Below are positions 17,125-25,454 of a stretch of 64,000 nucleotides of DNA, piece after piece (the first letter of the stretch is position 1; the number at the start of each line of letters is the position of its first letter). Origin of the DNA: G963667675 sp965249215 (GTDB taxonomy: Bacteria > Chloroflexota > Dehalococcoidia > Lucifugimonadales > UBA3495); NCBI GenBank assembly GCA_965249215.1, contig CBDFLN010000002.1, positions 1,612,001 through 1,676,000 on the forward strand. The letters run 5' to 3'. The notes under the pieces are model-generated. The model searched no databases and was not told the origin of the DNA. It saw nothing but the letters and a program-made list of their open reading frames with translations. The position numbers were made by a program, and so were the translations under genes.

Positions 17125-17719
17125 TCCCGCCGCCCAAGGTGACCGAGGCAAGGTCGGTGTAGGTTGCTCCCCGAGGCCCCAGGTCGCTGCGCACCAGTTG
17201 CACCGTCTCAACCAACCAAGACTGAGTCTCTTCTATTGAACAAGCGGAGACGGCGCGCCCCATGAGCGAGCGTTGGGCGTCTCCGGCCCGGTCCCGCACC
17301 CGGCCCAGGGTCAGATGGGGCGTAAAGGGCCTCTTCTCCGGGGGGAAGCCAAGTGCGGACATTTCTGCATCAATGCCAGCCTGAATCTTCGTTACCGCAT
17401 CCAGGTCGTCCTTGACACCCGCCCAAATGACCGTCGGGCTTCGTTCGTTGGGGAAGGCGCCGACGCCAGAAAGGGTCAGTGTGAAGGGGGAAACTCCCCG
17501 GCATGCCCGCTGCATCCGTTGGGTTATTTCCTGCAAGCGGGCGCCGTCGATGTTGCCCAGGAACTTCAGCGTCAGGTGCAATCCGTCCAGGGCGACCCAA
17601 CGGACGGCTCCGGGAGCCGCGGCCGACAGATGTTGGACAGGGGGCTCCAGCGATCGCTGTGCTTCCGGTGGGACGGACAGGGCGATGAAGGCCCTCAACG
17701 TCCCTTGTGGCCTGGTCAA
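17117..17719 (-). CDS. thpR: RNA 2',3'-cyclic phosphodiesterase (2H family)
   Basis: A 200-residue LigT/ThpR-like protein with the two HxTx motifs of the 2H phosphoesterases, HLTLKFLG and HLTLGRVRD. The first opens 2',3'-cyclic phosphates in family enzymes; the cellular role in bacteria is unclear. The preferred start is TTG 17719 (MTRPQGTLRAFIALSVPP): GGGAGGA lies about 10 nt upstream, and TTGA overlaps the stop of the glycosylase gene upstream, suggesting coupling. Its 3' end overlaps the convergent ffh by 8 nt. Confidence 0.85.
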   Translation of the reverse strand: MTRPQGTLRAFIALSVPPEAQRSLEPPVQHLSAAAPGAVRWVALDGLHLTLKFLGNIDGARLQEITQRMQRACRGVSPFTLTLSGVGAFPNERSPTVIWAGVKDDLDAVTKIQAGIDAEMSALGFPPEKRPFTPHLTLGRVRDRAGDAQRSLMGRAVSACSIEETQSWLVETVQLVRSDLGPRGATYTDLASVTLGGGTN

Positions 17720-18255
17720 ACGGCCAGTTCCTCCCTCAGTTGGGCCAGGCGGTCGTACCACCTGGTGAGGTCGGCGGTCGAATACACGGCGTTGGCCGGA
17801 CTGGGGTTGGGGACGACGAACACATGGGTCTGGCCTATCATGTGCTGTTGCCGGCCCAGGCCGACTCTTTCGTTGATGCCCTCCGCGTACTTCAGATATG
17901 CGGAATAGGCGGTGACCCCGTGGAAGCAGGCAATCAGCGGCTTATAGAGCAGCAGCTTGTCCTTAAGCTCTGGGGCCCAGCGGCGAAAGTCGGCGGCTCT
18001 CAGGCCAGACGCCTGCGGGGTGGGCCGTTTGACGACATCGGTGAAGCCAATGCCGCAGGACAGGAGGTTGGCGTCGTCCTGGGAGGTCATTTCCCGGCCC
18101 ACAAGGGAGGAGCGGTTCAGCGCCGGCCAGAACCTGTTGCGGGGGTTGGCGAAGTAGTGGCCCGACTCCACGGAATAGCGAGAGGGGTTCAGGCCGACGA
18201 ACACAACGTCCAGGCCCTCACGCAGGTAGTCCCTCAGGGTGGCCGGCTGTTCCAT
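17716..18255 (-). CDS. Mismatch-specific uracil/thymine DNA glycosylase (MUG/TDG)
   Basis: A protein of about 179 residues of the MUG branch of uracil-DNA glycosylases. VVFVGLNPSRYSVESGHYFANPRNRFWPAL carries the GxNPG-like catalytic-loop pattern, with Ser in place of Gly. VVPNPSPANAVYS near the C-terminus is the second conserved loop (NPSPAN-type). It removes mismatched U or T from G pairs. ATG 18255 is preferred; an in-frame TTG lies at 18270. It overlaps thpR by 4 nt. Confidence 0.82.
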   Translation of the reverse strand: MEQPATLRDYLREGLDVVFVGLNPSRYSVESGHYFANPRNRFWPALNRSSLVGREMTSQDDANLLSCGIGFTDVVKRPTPQASGLRAADFRRWAPELKDKLLLYKPLIACFHGVTAYSAYLKYAEGINERVGLGRQQHMIGQTHVFVVPNPSPANAVYSTADLTRWYDRLAQLREELAV

Positions 18256-18314
18256 GGTTTGCCGCCGCAAGCCGCCCAGGCCTGGAAGCTTGGGCGGTCG
18301 ACGTGAGCGGTCTA

Positions 18315-19280
18315 CTACTGGAAGTGGGGCATGACTTCGCGGGAGAACCGCTCCGCGAGCTCCACTTGCTCGGAGGGGCTCCGGGCTGGGAAGCCCGCCA
18401 GGAAGCTCTGCACGCCCGCGTCCAGGTATTTCTGGATGTCATCCAAAATCTGCTCGGTGGAACCGGTCAGCCTGCCGCGGTCGGGCCCGGGGTTATCGTC
18501 AAACACGATGTTACAAAGCATGACGATTTCTACGGCATCCTCGGGTCGCCCGGCTTGGACGGTCATGTTACGCATCCGGGCGACGGCGGCTGCCATTTGG
18601 TCGGGCTCCAGGATGGTCCGGCCCCCGCTGGTGGGTGTGGGACGGGCGGCGTAGGGGACCCATCCGTCGCAATACTTGGCGGCGCGGCGCAAGGCCGGCC
18701 CGGAGTGGCCGCCGACGTAAATTGGGGGATGCGGCTTCTGAACCGGCTTGGGATAGAAGCCGGCGCCGGTGACCTGGACGTACTCCCCTTGGAATTCGGG
18801 GTCTTCCTGGGTCCATAGCTCCTGGTACAGCTGGATGTACTCGTCGGTCACTTTGCCCCGCTGTTCGTAGGTGTCCAGTCCCAGGTACTCGAACTCCTCC
18901 CGCATCCAACCGACGCCTACGCCCAGGATCAGCCTCCCTTCGGACAGCACGTCCAGCGTCGCCAGCTGCTTGGCGGTTACCACCGGGTCGCGGTAGGGAA
19001 GGATGAGTACGTTGGTGGCCACACGCAGCGTCGTGGTGCACCCGGTAACGAAGGTGAGAGCAGTTATCGAATCCAAATAGGTCCCCCTTGGGCTGAAGGG
19101 AGTCTCTCCATCGTGGGTGTAGGGGTAACGGGACGCGATGCTGTGGGGGATAACCAGGTGGTCGCTGCACCAAACCGAATCGTATCCCAGGTCTTCCGCC
19201 CGTTGGGATATCATCTTTATGTTTTCTGGGGTGGCGTTAGCGCCTGTAGTCGGTAAATTCTGTCCAAATTTGATGGCCAA
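18315..19280 (-). CDS. LLM-class (F420-dependent type) oxidoreductase
   Basis: A 321-residue luciferase-like (beta/alpha)8 flavin or F420 enzyme. Conserved parts are RAEDLGYDSVWCSDHLVIP, RVATNVLILPYRDPVVTAKQ, LDVLSEGRLILGVGVGWMREEFEYLG and HPPIYVGGHSGPALRRAA. The start is TTG 19280: the sequence before it, AAGGAGGTGCGAA, is a near-perfect ribosome site at proper distance, and family proteins start at this point (IKFGQNLP). Members oxidise or reduce diverse substrates using F420 or FMN; the substrate is unknown. Confidence 0.87.
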   Translation of the reverse strand: MAIKFGQNLPTTGANATPENIKMISQRAEDLGYDSVWCSDHLVIPHSIASRYPYTHDGETPFSPRGTYLDSITALTFVTGCTTTLRVATNVLILPYRDPVVTAKQLATLDVLSEGRLILGVGVGWMREEFEYLGLDTYEQRGKVTDEYIQLYQELWTQEDPEFQGEYVQVTGAGFYPKPVQKPHPPIYVGGHSGPALRRAAKYCDGWVPYAARPTPTSGGRTILEPDQMAAAVARMRNMTVQAGRPEDAVEIVMLCNIVFDDNPGPDRGRLTGSTEQILDDIQKYLDAGVQSFLAGFPARSPSEQVELAERFSREVMPHFQ

Positions 19281-19429
19281 TTCGCACCTCCTTCTCGTCT
19301 GAATTGGATGGAGATATTTGAATTCAGGCGACAGTATATCATGGGATATGCCGGCGGGGGTTGTAACTGGAGAAAGGCAAGCGCTGCCGGGGACGATCAA
19401 CGGCGTCGCCTTGACCGTGGGGCTGCGAA

Positions 19430-20038
19430 TCAATGCCGGTTGGGCGGCTTGCGTATGACGTAGGTCGCGCTGATGTAATCGTGCCAGCCTCTTTTGCGCC
19501 TGTCCCAGCCGACCCAGAAGAAGCCCAAGAAAACGACCAATGTGGAAACGAACTTGCCGATTATCTCCCGCAGCACGGCCCGGCCGATTCCGGGGATATT
19601 ACCCCGTTCGTCGACCACCTGTACGCCCATGGCCATTTTGCCGGGGGTCTGGCCTTTGAGTCCGATAAAGAGTACGGAGTAGAGCGTTCCGACAATCGCG
19701 GGGCCCCAAAATGGGAGAACCAACTCCGCCAGGAGAGACGGCACCAATAGAACTACGTTGTCTATGAGCCAAGCAACCAGCCGTATCCAGAAGCCCATGT
19801 ATTCGAGGCGGGTCACGGCTATCGCGGCGGGGCCGATTGCATTTGCCGCGGACGCTGCCGTTGCCGCACCGCAACTGGCACAAAAGGCGTCCTCCGGCGT
19901 CACACCCGCGCCGCAGTTGGGACAGAAGCCGGGGTCGGCATAGGTGCGATTGCCGCAGTAGGGGCAAAATTGGGCGTCTTGGGAGGCGGCCCTGCCGCAA
20001 TTTGGGCACACAGGGTTGCGCTGCTGTCCTCGGAACAT
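19430..20038 (-). CDS. Zinc-ribbon plus RDD-domain membrane protein
   Basis: A 202-residue protein. The N-terminal 60 residues hold three CxxC pairs typical of zinc ribbons (CPNCGRAA, CPYCGNRT, CPNCGAG and CASCGAAT). An RDD domain follows: GFWIRLVAWLIDNVVLLVPSL, a second segment WGPAIVGTLYSVLFIG, the GQTPGKMAMGVQVV motif and a final membrane segment. RDD proteins are poorly defined, with possible transport or membrane-stress roles. Start ATG 20038 has GAGGTG upstream. Confidence 0.82.
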   Translation of the reverse strand: MFRGQQRNPVCPNCGRAASQDAQFCPYCGNRTYADPGFCPNCGAGVTPEDAFCASCGAATAASAANAIGPAAIAVTRLEYMGFWIRLVAWLIDNVVLLVPSLLAELVLPFWGPAIVGTLYSVLFIGLKGQTPGKMAMGVQVVDERGNIPGIGRAVLREIIGKFVSTLVVFLGFFWVGWDRRKRGWHDYISATYVIRKPPNRH

Positions 20039-20251
20039 TTCACCTCGTATTGAATGGAACAGGTCAACGACGATGCCAGGAAATATCGCCGACTTAACCC
20101 CCGGCACTACTGGGGGAAAGGGGAGTGATAGCCCAGCAGGATTGTAGGAAAGCGGCTTGAACGCGTCAAATCGACAGGTCTTGCAACCCCAGGCATTTCC
20201 GTTGAAGCCCGGCGGCTGCTATGCTAGGCTGGAACTGGAGGCATCGGGCAA

Positions 20252-21379
20252 ATGGCTGAAAAAGTGGTTGTCGCCATGAGCGGCGGCGTGGACTCATCGG
20301 TGGCAGCGTTGCTGCTCCACCAGCAGGGCTACGAGGTGGTGGGGGTCACCATGAAGCTCTACGCCGTGGACCAGGAAGACCTTCCCGCCCAATACAAGGG
20401 CTGCTGCTCACTGGACGACGTGGAAGACGCCCGCTCAGTGTGCAGGACCCTGGGAATCCCTCACTACGTGCTGAACGTGCAGGAGGAGTTCCAGACCCAC
20501 GTCATTGACTACTTCTGCGCTGAGTACCAGCGGGGCCGCACCCCGCATCCCTGCATCGCCTGCAACGACAAAATAAAGTTCGATTTCCTGATGGGCAGGG
20601 CCGCCGTCCTGCAAGCTGGATACGTCGCCACGGGGCACTACGCCAGCATCCAGCGCACCCCCGCGGGCGCGGTGCTGAAAAGGGGCGTGGACCCGGGGAA
20701 AGACCAGTCTTACGTGCTCTTCGGCATGGGCCAGGACGAGCTGGTCCACACTCTCATGCCCGTGGGCGATTTCACCAAGCAGTCAATTCGCCAGATGGCC
20801 TTGGATGCAGGCTTCGTAAACGCCGACAAGCCGGACAGCCAGGACATATGCTTCATTCCATTTGGCGACTACAAGGCGTTCTTGCAAGACCGGGTTGAGC
20901 CGAAGCCAGGGGAGATCGTGGATGCCGAAGGGAGGATATTGGGCCGCCACCGGGGCATCGAGTTCTTCACCGTAGGACAGCGCCGGGGATTGGGCATAGC
21001 CGCGGGCGAGCCTATGTTCGTTCTCAAGGTGGAGCCGGAAACCGGCCGGGTGGTGGTCGGGCCGGAGGAGTCTCTTTACCAAGACCGCCTTTGGGCCTCG
21101 CGGGTGAACTACACGCTGGGTCGACCGCCCGACGGCCCGGCGGAGGTCAGCGTAAAGATTCGCTACAAGGCCGAGGAGGCCGCCGCAACGCTGCATCCCC
21201 GACCTGACGGGGCACTGGTCCGCTTCGAGCGTCCCCAGCGGGCAATTGCGCCCGGACAAGCGGCCGTGTTTTACCAGGGAGACGTGCTTCTGGGAGGGGG
21301 TGTCATCGAAGGGGACGCGCCGGAGGATGAAGCATATTGGCGAGGCATAGGGGCGATTCCCACAATGCCGGCGCTGTAA
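20252..21379 (+). CDS. mnmA: tRNA-specific 2-thiouridylase MnmA
   Basis: A 375-residue ATP-pyrophosphatase that thiolates U34 of Lys/Glu/Gln tRNAs. It has the PP-loop AMSGGVDSSVAA at residues 8-19, catalytic Cys in TPHPCIACNDKIKF (about residue 107), the second Cys in SQDICFIPFGDY, and the interaction motif GKDQSYVLFGM (DQSYFL type). Length is normal. It is followed within 10 nt by rnhB and then yraN, probably one operon. Confidence 0.95.
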   Translation: MAEKVVVAMSGGVDSSVAALLLHQQGYEVVGVTMKLYAVDQEDLPAQYKGCCSLDDVEDARSVCRTLGIPHYVLNVQEEFQTHVIDYFCAEYQRGRTPHPCIACNDKIKFDFLMGRAAVLQAGYVATGHYASIQRTPAGAVLKRGVDPGKDQSYVLFGMGQDELVHTLMPVGDFTKQSIRQMALDAGFVNADKPDSQDICFIPFGDYKAFLQDRVEPKPGEIVDAEGRILGRHRGIEFFTVGQRRGLGIAAGEPMFVLKVEPETGRVVVGPEESLYQDRLWASRVNYTLGRPPDGPAEVSVKIRYKAEEAAATLHPRPDGALVRFERPQRAIAPGQAAVFYQGDVLLGGGVIEGDAPEDEAYWRGIGAIPTMPAL

Positions 21380-21389
21380 CCAGAGCCTG

Positions 21390-22025
21390 ATGCCCAGCCT
21401 GTCCTTGGAAAAGGGGCTGGGGGCCCAGGGATACAGCCTGGTAGCAGGGGTGGACGAGGTTGGCCGAGGGCCGCTGGCCGGACCGGTGATGGCCGCGGCG
21501 GTTATCCTGCCGCTCGGGTTGACCGGAGACGAGCCGTGGCTGGGACTTCTTGACGACAGCAAGGCGTTGACGCCGGCGCGGAGAGCCAAGGCCGACGCCG
21601 CAGTGCGCCAGAACTGCCTGGCCGTTGCCCTGGGCTCGGCCTCCGCGGAGGAGATCGACGACGTGGGAATAGCACAGGCGGGCATCAGCGCCATGCTGCG
21701 GGCTGTCGCCAACTTGTCCATTACTCCGGAACATCTTCTGCTGGACTTCGTATACCTCGACCGGTGCCATCTGCCGTTTCAGACCGTGGTCAAGGGCGAC
21801 AGCATCAGCTATTCCATCGCGGCAGCTTCCAACGTGGCCAAGGTGGCCCGAGACCGTTGGATGGAGGAGGCGGACCGGCTGTATCCGGGGTATGCATTCG
21901 CCCGCAACAAGGGATATCCCACCGCCCAACACCGGTCCCGGCTGATGGAGGTGGGCCCCTGCGCGATTCACCGCCGTTCGTTCGGCCCAGTTAGGGAAGC
22001 CGCCAGCCGGTGGGAACCGGCCTGA
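21390..22025 (+). CDS. rnhB: Ribonuclease HII
   Basis: A 211-residue RNase HII, which cuts RNA in RNA-DNA hybrids and single ribonucleotides in DNA. The catalytic DE pair is in VAGVDEVGRGPLAGPVMAAA, DDSKAL follows, the third Asp is in LLLDFVYLD, and SIAAASNVAKVARDRWM matches the family AAASIxAKVxRDR pattern. The C-terminal HRRSFGPV is conserved. It begins 10 nt after mnmA and ends one nt before the yraN start. Confidence 0.95.
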   Translation: MPSLSLEKGLGAQGYSLVAGVDEVGRGPLAGPVMAAAVILPLGLTGDEPWLGLLDDSKALTPARRAKADAAVRQNCLAVALGSASAEEIDDVGIAQAGISAMLRAVANLSITPEHLLLDFVYLDRCHLPFQTVVKGDSISYSIAAASNVAKVARDRWMEEADRLYPGYAFARNKGYPTAQHRSRLMEVGPCAIHRRSFGPVREAASRWEPA

Positions 22026-22026
22026 C

Positions 22027-22395
22027 ATGCCCACACCCCGCACGAAGCTGGGGACGTGGGGCGAATCGCTGGCCTGCCGGTTTCTCCGGGACAAAGGGTA
22101 CCGAATCGTGGCATCCAACTACCGCAACCGCCACGGCGAGGTGGACATCGTGGCCGAGGACGGGGAGGAGCTGGTGTTCGTCGAGGTGCGCACCCGGCAT
22201 CCCGGAAGGTACGGCGCCCCGGAGGAGTCCCTGTCTCCGTCGAAGGTCCGCAGATTGCTGAACACCTGCCAGGGGTACCTCCAGGAAGCGGAGAGAGATG
22301 AGGCCGGATGGCGGGTCGACCTGGTGTGCATCCACCTGGGCCTGGGCGGGCGCGTGCAAGACGTTCAGCACCTGACCCACGCCATAGAGGTCTGA
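22027..22395 (+). CDS. YraN-family (UPF0102) nuclease-fold protein
   Basis: A 122-residue PD-(D/E)XK-fold protein of UPF0102. LGTWGESLACRFLRDKGYRI is the N-terminal helix, and NYRNRHGEVDIVAEDGEELVFVEVRTR is the conserved core with E-x-D and ExK-like (EVR) residues. It usually sits next to rnhB, as here, where the start follows the rnhB stop by one base. Molecular function is not established; a DNA-related role is assumed from the fold. Confidence 0.9.
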   Translation: MPTPRTKLGTWGESLACRFLRDKGYRIVASNYRNRHGEVDIVAEDGEELVFVEVRTRHPGRYGAPEESLSPSKVRRLLNTCQGYLQEAERDEAGWRVDLVCIHLGLGGRVQDVQHLTHAIEV

Positions 22396-22770
22396 ACGGG
22401 AGGAGCCGAGAATCACCGTGGCTGCACAGCGGCGGCGGATGTTCCGGGAAAGGCGGACAATGGGAAGCTGTTGAGGCGGCCGGACAACAGGGCAACCAGG
22501 GCTATAACCACGGCCAGGACACCGATAGCCAGTCAGGAATACCTGAACAACGCCGCACCCTGGTTGGAGTAGGTTTGCCCAGTCCCCGAGCAAGTGTACC
22601 ATCGGGTTGCCTGTCCCAGGCGTACTGGCAGGAAATGGGGCGCCATGGGCGATGTCTGCCGGCGCCCAGTGGTTATGCCCCCATTTGTTTGAAATTAAAG
22701 GCCGCGATTGATACTCTTGGGTTTGCCCGGTTAGGGCCGGCCCAGTCCAATCCGGTCCAAGTGGTGTGCA
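22396..22770. other. Intergenic region, no supported gene
   Basis: I see no convincing gene between yraN and the oxidoreductase. On the minus strand a frame near 22420-22530 reads like a short membrane segment (GVLAVVIALVALLSGRL) but has no start with a ribosome site and no recognisable family. No hairpin with a T-run was found. Confidence 0.4.
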
Positions 22771-23898
22771 ATGGCCAATGAAACCAGGGATGCAATTGTT
22801 GTTGGCGGCGGCATAGTAGGGTGTCTGACCGCCTATCTACTGGCTCGCCAGGGACTTAGCGTCACGTTGCTGGAGGCCGACGCTGTGGGCAGCCACGCAT
22901 CGGGATTTGCTTTCGGCGAACTGGGGGTTCTGGACGGGGCCGGGCTTCCGCACCCGCTTCTGGATTTCAGCGTCTGGTGCTTTCGACAGCACGAGCCGCT
23001 GGCGGCTGAGCTCAGCGGCGCATCGGGGGTCCCTAACTATTTCCAGCCTTCGGAACGGCTGAAGCTGGCCTTCGACGAAAAGTCGGTACAGGAATACAAA
23101 CAGGACTTGAAGTGGCAGAAGAAACTGTCGGACTTTCAGCTCCAATGGCTCAGCCCCGAGGAAGTGGTCAAGGTCGAGCCCATGGCTAGCCCGAACACCT
23201 TGGGGGCGGTGCACGTCCGGGGAACGGCCTCTTTGGAGCCGTACCGGTTTACGCTGGCTGCCTGCCAGGCCGCGGAGCGGGCCGGCGCGCAAGTGCTGCT
23301 ACGCCGTGTAACTGGTCTTATCACCGGCGGCGGCCGTTGCCTGGGCGTAACGCTGGAAGGAGGAGGACGATTGGAGGGCGGACCAGTGGCGCTGGCCCAG
23401 GGCCCTTGGACCGGCGAGGCCTCGTCCTGGTGCGGATTCGACATACCGGTGCGGCCTCTGAAGGGACAGATTCTACGCCTTCAGCACCGGGGTGCCCCAA
23501 TCAAGACCTGCCTGGCCTGGAGCGGCAGCTACGCGACCAGCAAACCCGACGGGCTGGTTTGGGCCGGCACGACGCAGGAAGAGGCGGGGTTCGACGAGCA
23601 GCCCACCGACGAGGCACGGGACAGTATCATGGGGGACCTGCTGGCAATGGCCCCGGCGCTGGCCGAGGCCCAGCTGGTGCAGCAGACGGCCTGTCTCCGT
23701 CCGCTGTCGGCAGACGGCTTGCCCATAGTTGGCAGGGTCCCCGGTTGGCCCAATCTATTCGTGGGCACCGGCGCGGGACGCAAGGGGCTGCTATGGAGCA
23801 CTGGCATGAGCTACGCCTTGAGCGACTTGATTCTACAGGGCCGCACCGAGGTGCCGGGGATAGAGCATTTGGACCCGGCTCGGTTCTCCGGAGCCTAG
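22771..23898 (+). CDS. FAD-dependent D-amino-acid-oxidase-family protein
   Basis: A 375-residue DAO-family flavoprotein. The N-terminal dinucleotide-binding motif AIVVGGGIVGCLTAYLLARQG is clear, followed by EADAVGSHASGFAFGELG. The C-terminal FAD motif is ADGLPIVGRVPGWPNLFVGTGAGRKGLLWS. It resembles glycine/sarcosine oxidases and similar deaminating enzymes; the substrate cannot be told from sequence. No strong ribosome site precedes ATG 22771. Its end overlaps the convergent ComB-like gene by 4 nt. Confidence 0.87.
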   Translation: MANETRDAIVVGGGIVGCLTAYLLARQGLSVTLLEADAVGSHASGFAFGELGVLDGAGLPHPLLDFSVWCFRQHEPLAAELSGASGVPNYFQPSERLKLAFDEKSVQEYKQDLKWQKKLSDFQLQWLSPEEVVKVEPMASPNTLGAVHVRGTASLEPYRFTLAACQAAERAGAQVLLRRVTGLITGGGRCLGVTLEGGGRLEGGPVALAQGPWTGEASSWCGFDIPVRPLKGQILRLQHRGAPIKTCLAWSGSYATSKPDGLVWAGTTQEEAGFDEQPTDEARDSIMGDLLAMAPALAEAQLVQQTACLRPLSADGLPIVGRVPGWPNLFVGTGAGRKGLLWSTGMSYALSDLILQGRTEVPGIEHLDPARFSGA

Positions 23899-24587
23899 CC
23901 GGGCTCTTCTTTTCTGGCCACGAGCAGGCCGCTTTCCCTGGATACGCGCATGGCAAAGGGGAAGCGGTTGATTTGAAGGGCCAACTCCACGTCCTGAGGA
24001 TGGTACTGGGGCTGGGTGTCGTCGAAGAATTTCTGCGTTTGGCCGCCGTCCATGACCAGGCTGCGCACTGCGGCGGGATCAGGCAGACGCCCCTCCAGCA
24101 GATTTCGCAGGTATAGGGCGCATTGCTCGTCCTCGTCGGAGCGATGCATGCCCCGATCTCCCATGGCGACGATGGACACCACGCTGGGGCTGCTTAGTCG
24201 TACTGCCTCCGCGGTGGCCGCAGCCGCCACGAACGAACCCAGGTAAACGGTCTCGGCCCCGGCCGCCGCCGCGACGCCTACGGTCCCCGCACGGGTGGAC
24301 TGCACGATGGTCTTGCCGGCCACTTCTGCCTGTGAGATTTCGTGAGGGGAATTGCCGTAGTCGAATCCATCGGGACGCTTACCGTCCACCTCACCCATGA
24401 AAAGGTCTCCGATGCCTCGGCGGCGCAGTTCCAGGGCCTCGTCCACTTCCGCGACAAGGACGATTTCCGTAGCGCCCCGGTGGAATGCTATGGCTGCGGT
24501 GGTGAACGCCCGGAAGACGTCGACGATGATGACCGTTCCTTCAGCTTGCCTGGCGCCCTCTACCAGGCTGCCCAGCCTTATCTCCAT
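23895..24587 (-). CDS. 2-phosphosulfolactate phosphatase family (ComB-like)
   Basis: A 230-residue protein of the ComB family. TVIIVDVFRAFTTAAIAFHRGA is the conserved N-terminal Mg2+ and substrate region, GEVDGKRPDGFDYGNSPHEI is the family hallmark, and QSTRAGTVGVAAAAGAE matches the usual TTNGT-like strand. In methanogens the enzyme makes sulfolactate for coenzyme M. In bacteria the role is uncertain, and no other comA/comC-like genes are nearby, so the physiological reaction is open. Confidence 0.82.
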   Translation of the reverse strand: MEIRLGSLVEGARQAEGTVIIVDVFRAFTTAAIAFHRGATEIVLVAEVDEALELRRRGIGDLFMGEVDGKRPDGFDYGNSPHEISQAEVAGKTIVQSTRAGTVGVAAAAGAETVYLGSFVAAAATAEAVRLSSPSVVSIVAMGDRGMHRSDEDEQCALYLRNLLEGRLPDPAAVRSLVMDGGQTQKFFDDTQPQYHPQDVELALQINRFPFAMRVSRESGLLVARKEEPG

Positions 24588-24748
24588 AGTGACTACTGAC
24601 CACCCCGCCGGCTTACATTGCCCATGTCCTACGGGAATCCCCGCCTGGGCGCTTCATGGACAACAGGCGGGAAGTTGCTATTATATATCCGGGGCTTACC
24701 GGGCGATAAATGGCCACTCGGCGGGAGCGTCCGGGAGGATGGCGCAGG

Positions 24749-25447
24749 ATGACGGCTCAAGAGGAAAGACGGGACTTCGTCAAACACTCCTTCTTCAAGG
24801 TGTCGCCTGAGTGGCGGCGGCTGCCGGAGGCCGAGCGGGAGGGCAGCAAGGACGAGTTTGCCGAGGTGGTGGCAGAGTTCTCGGACAGAATGGCCGTTGG
24901 CTCCTATAGCCTGGCGGCTACGCGAGGCGACGTGGACTTTCTGCTGTGGAAAATCTGCCCAAGCCTGGAGCCCATAAACGAGTTGCTGGCCCAGCTCAAC
25001 CGCACCAGGCTGGGGCAGTTTCTGACAATGCCCCATTCATACCTGTCGATGACCAGGAAGTCACCCTACGTCGACGGGCACCAGCACCAGGGCCAGGAGG
25101 GCACGGGGAGCACCATGCGGATTCTCGGCCGCAAGTACCTGTTCATCTATCCTTTCGTGAAGACTCACGACTGGTACCAGCTTCCCATGGAGGAGCGGCG
25201 GCGGATCATGGGCGAGCACTTCGTAATAGGGCACCGCTATCCGGAAGTGAAAATCAGCACGGCATATTCGTTCGGCCTGGACGACCAGGAGTTCGTGCTG
25301 GGGTTCGAGAGCGACGACGCTTCCACTTTCCTGGAACTGGTGGAAGACCTGCGCGGGTCGGAGGCGCGGCCCTACACGTTGCGGGATACCCCCATCTTTA
25401 CCTGCGTCAACAAGCCCATGAGGGATTGCCTGGACGACCTGGGCTGA
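24749..25447 (+). CDS. hemQ: Chlorite-dismutase-family protein, HemQ-like
   Basis: A 232-residue protein of the coproheme decarboxylase/chlorite dismutase family. It has the paired ferredoxin-like repeats: FVKHSFFKVSPEWR, then SLAATRGDVDFLLWKICPS and SYLSMTRKSPYV in the first half, and RRRIMGEHFVIGHRYPEVKISTAYSFGLDDQEFVLGFE in the heme-binding second half. HemQ makes heme b from coproheme. ATG 24749 has GGGAGGA 9 nt upstream and is preferred over ATG 24710. No chlorite-reduction genes are nearby. Confidence 0.85.
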   Translation: MTAQEERRDFVKHSFFKVSPEWRRLPEAEREGSKDEFAEVVAEFSDRMAVGSYSLAATRGDVDFLLWKICPSLEPINELLAQLNRTRLGQFLTMPHSYLSMTRKSPYVDGHQHQGQEGTGSTMRILGRKYLFIYPFVKTHDWYQLPMEERRRIMGEHFVIGHRYPEVKISTAYSFGLDDQEFVLGFESDDASTFLELVEDLRGSEARPYTLRDTPIFTCVNKPMRDCLDDLG

Positions 25448-25454
25448 TCGCACT

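Noticed and set aside
22400..22560. Short minus-strand hydrophobic frame (GVLAVVIALVALLSGRL)
   Set aside because: No start codon with ribosome site, preceded closely by a stop, no family recognised; could be a relic but is not supported.
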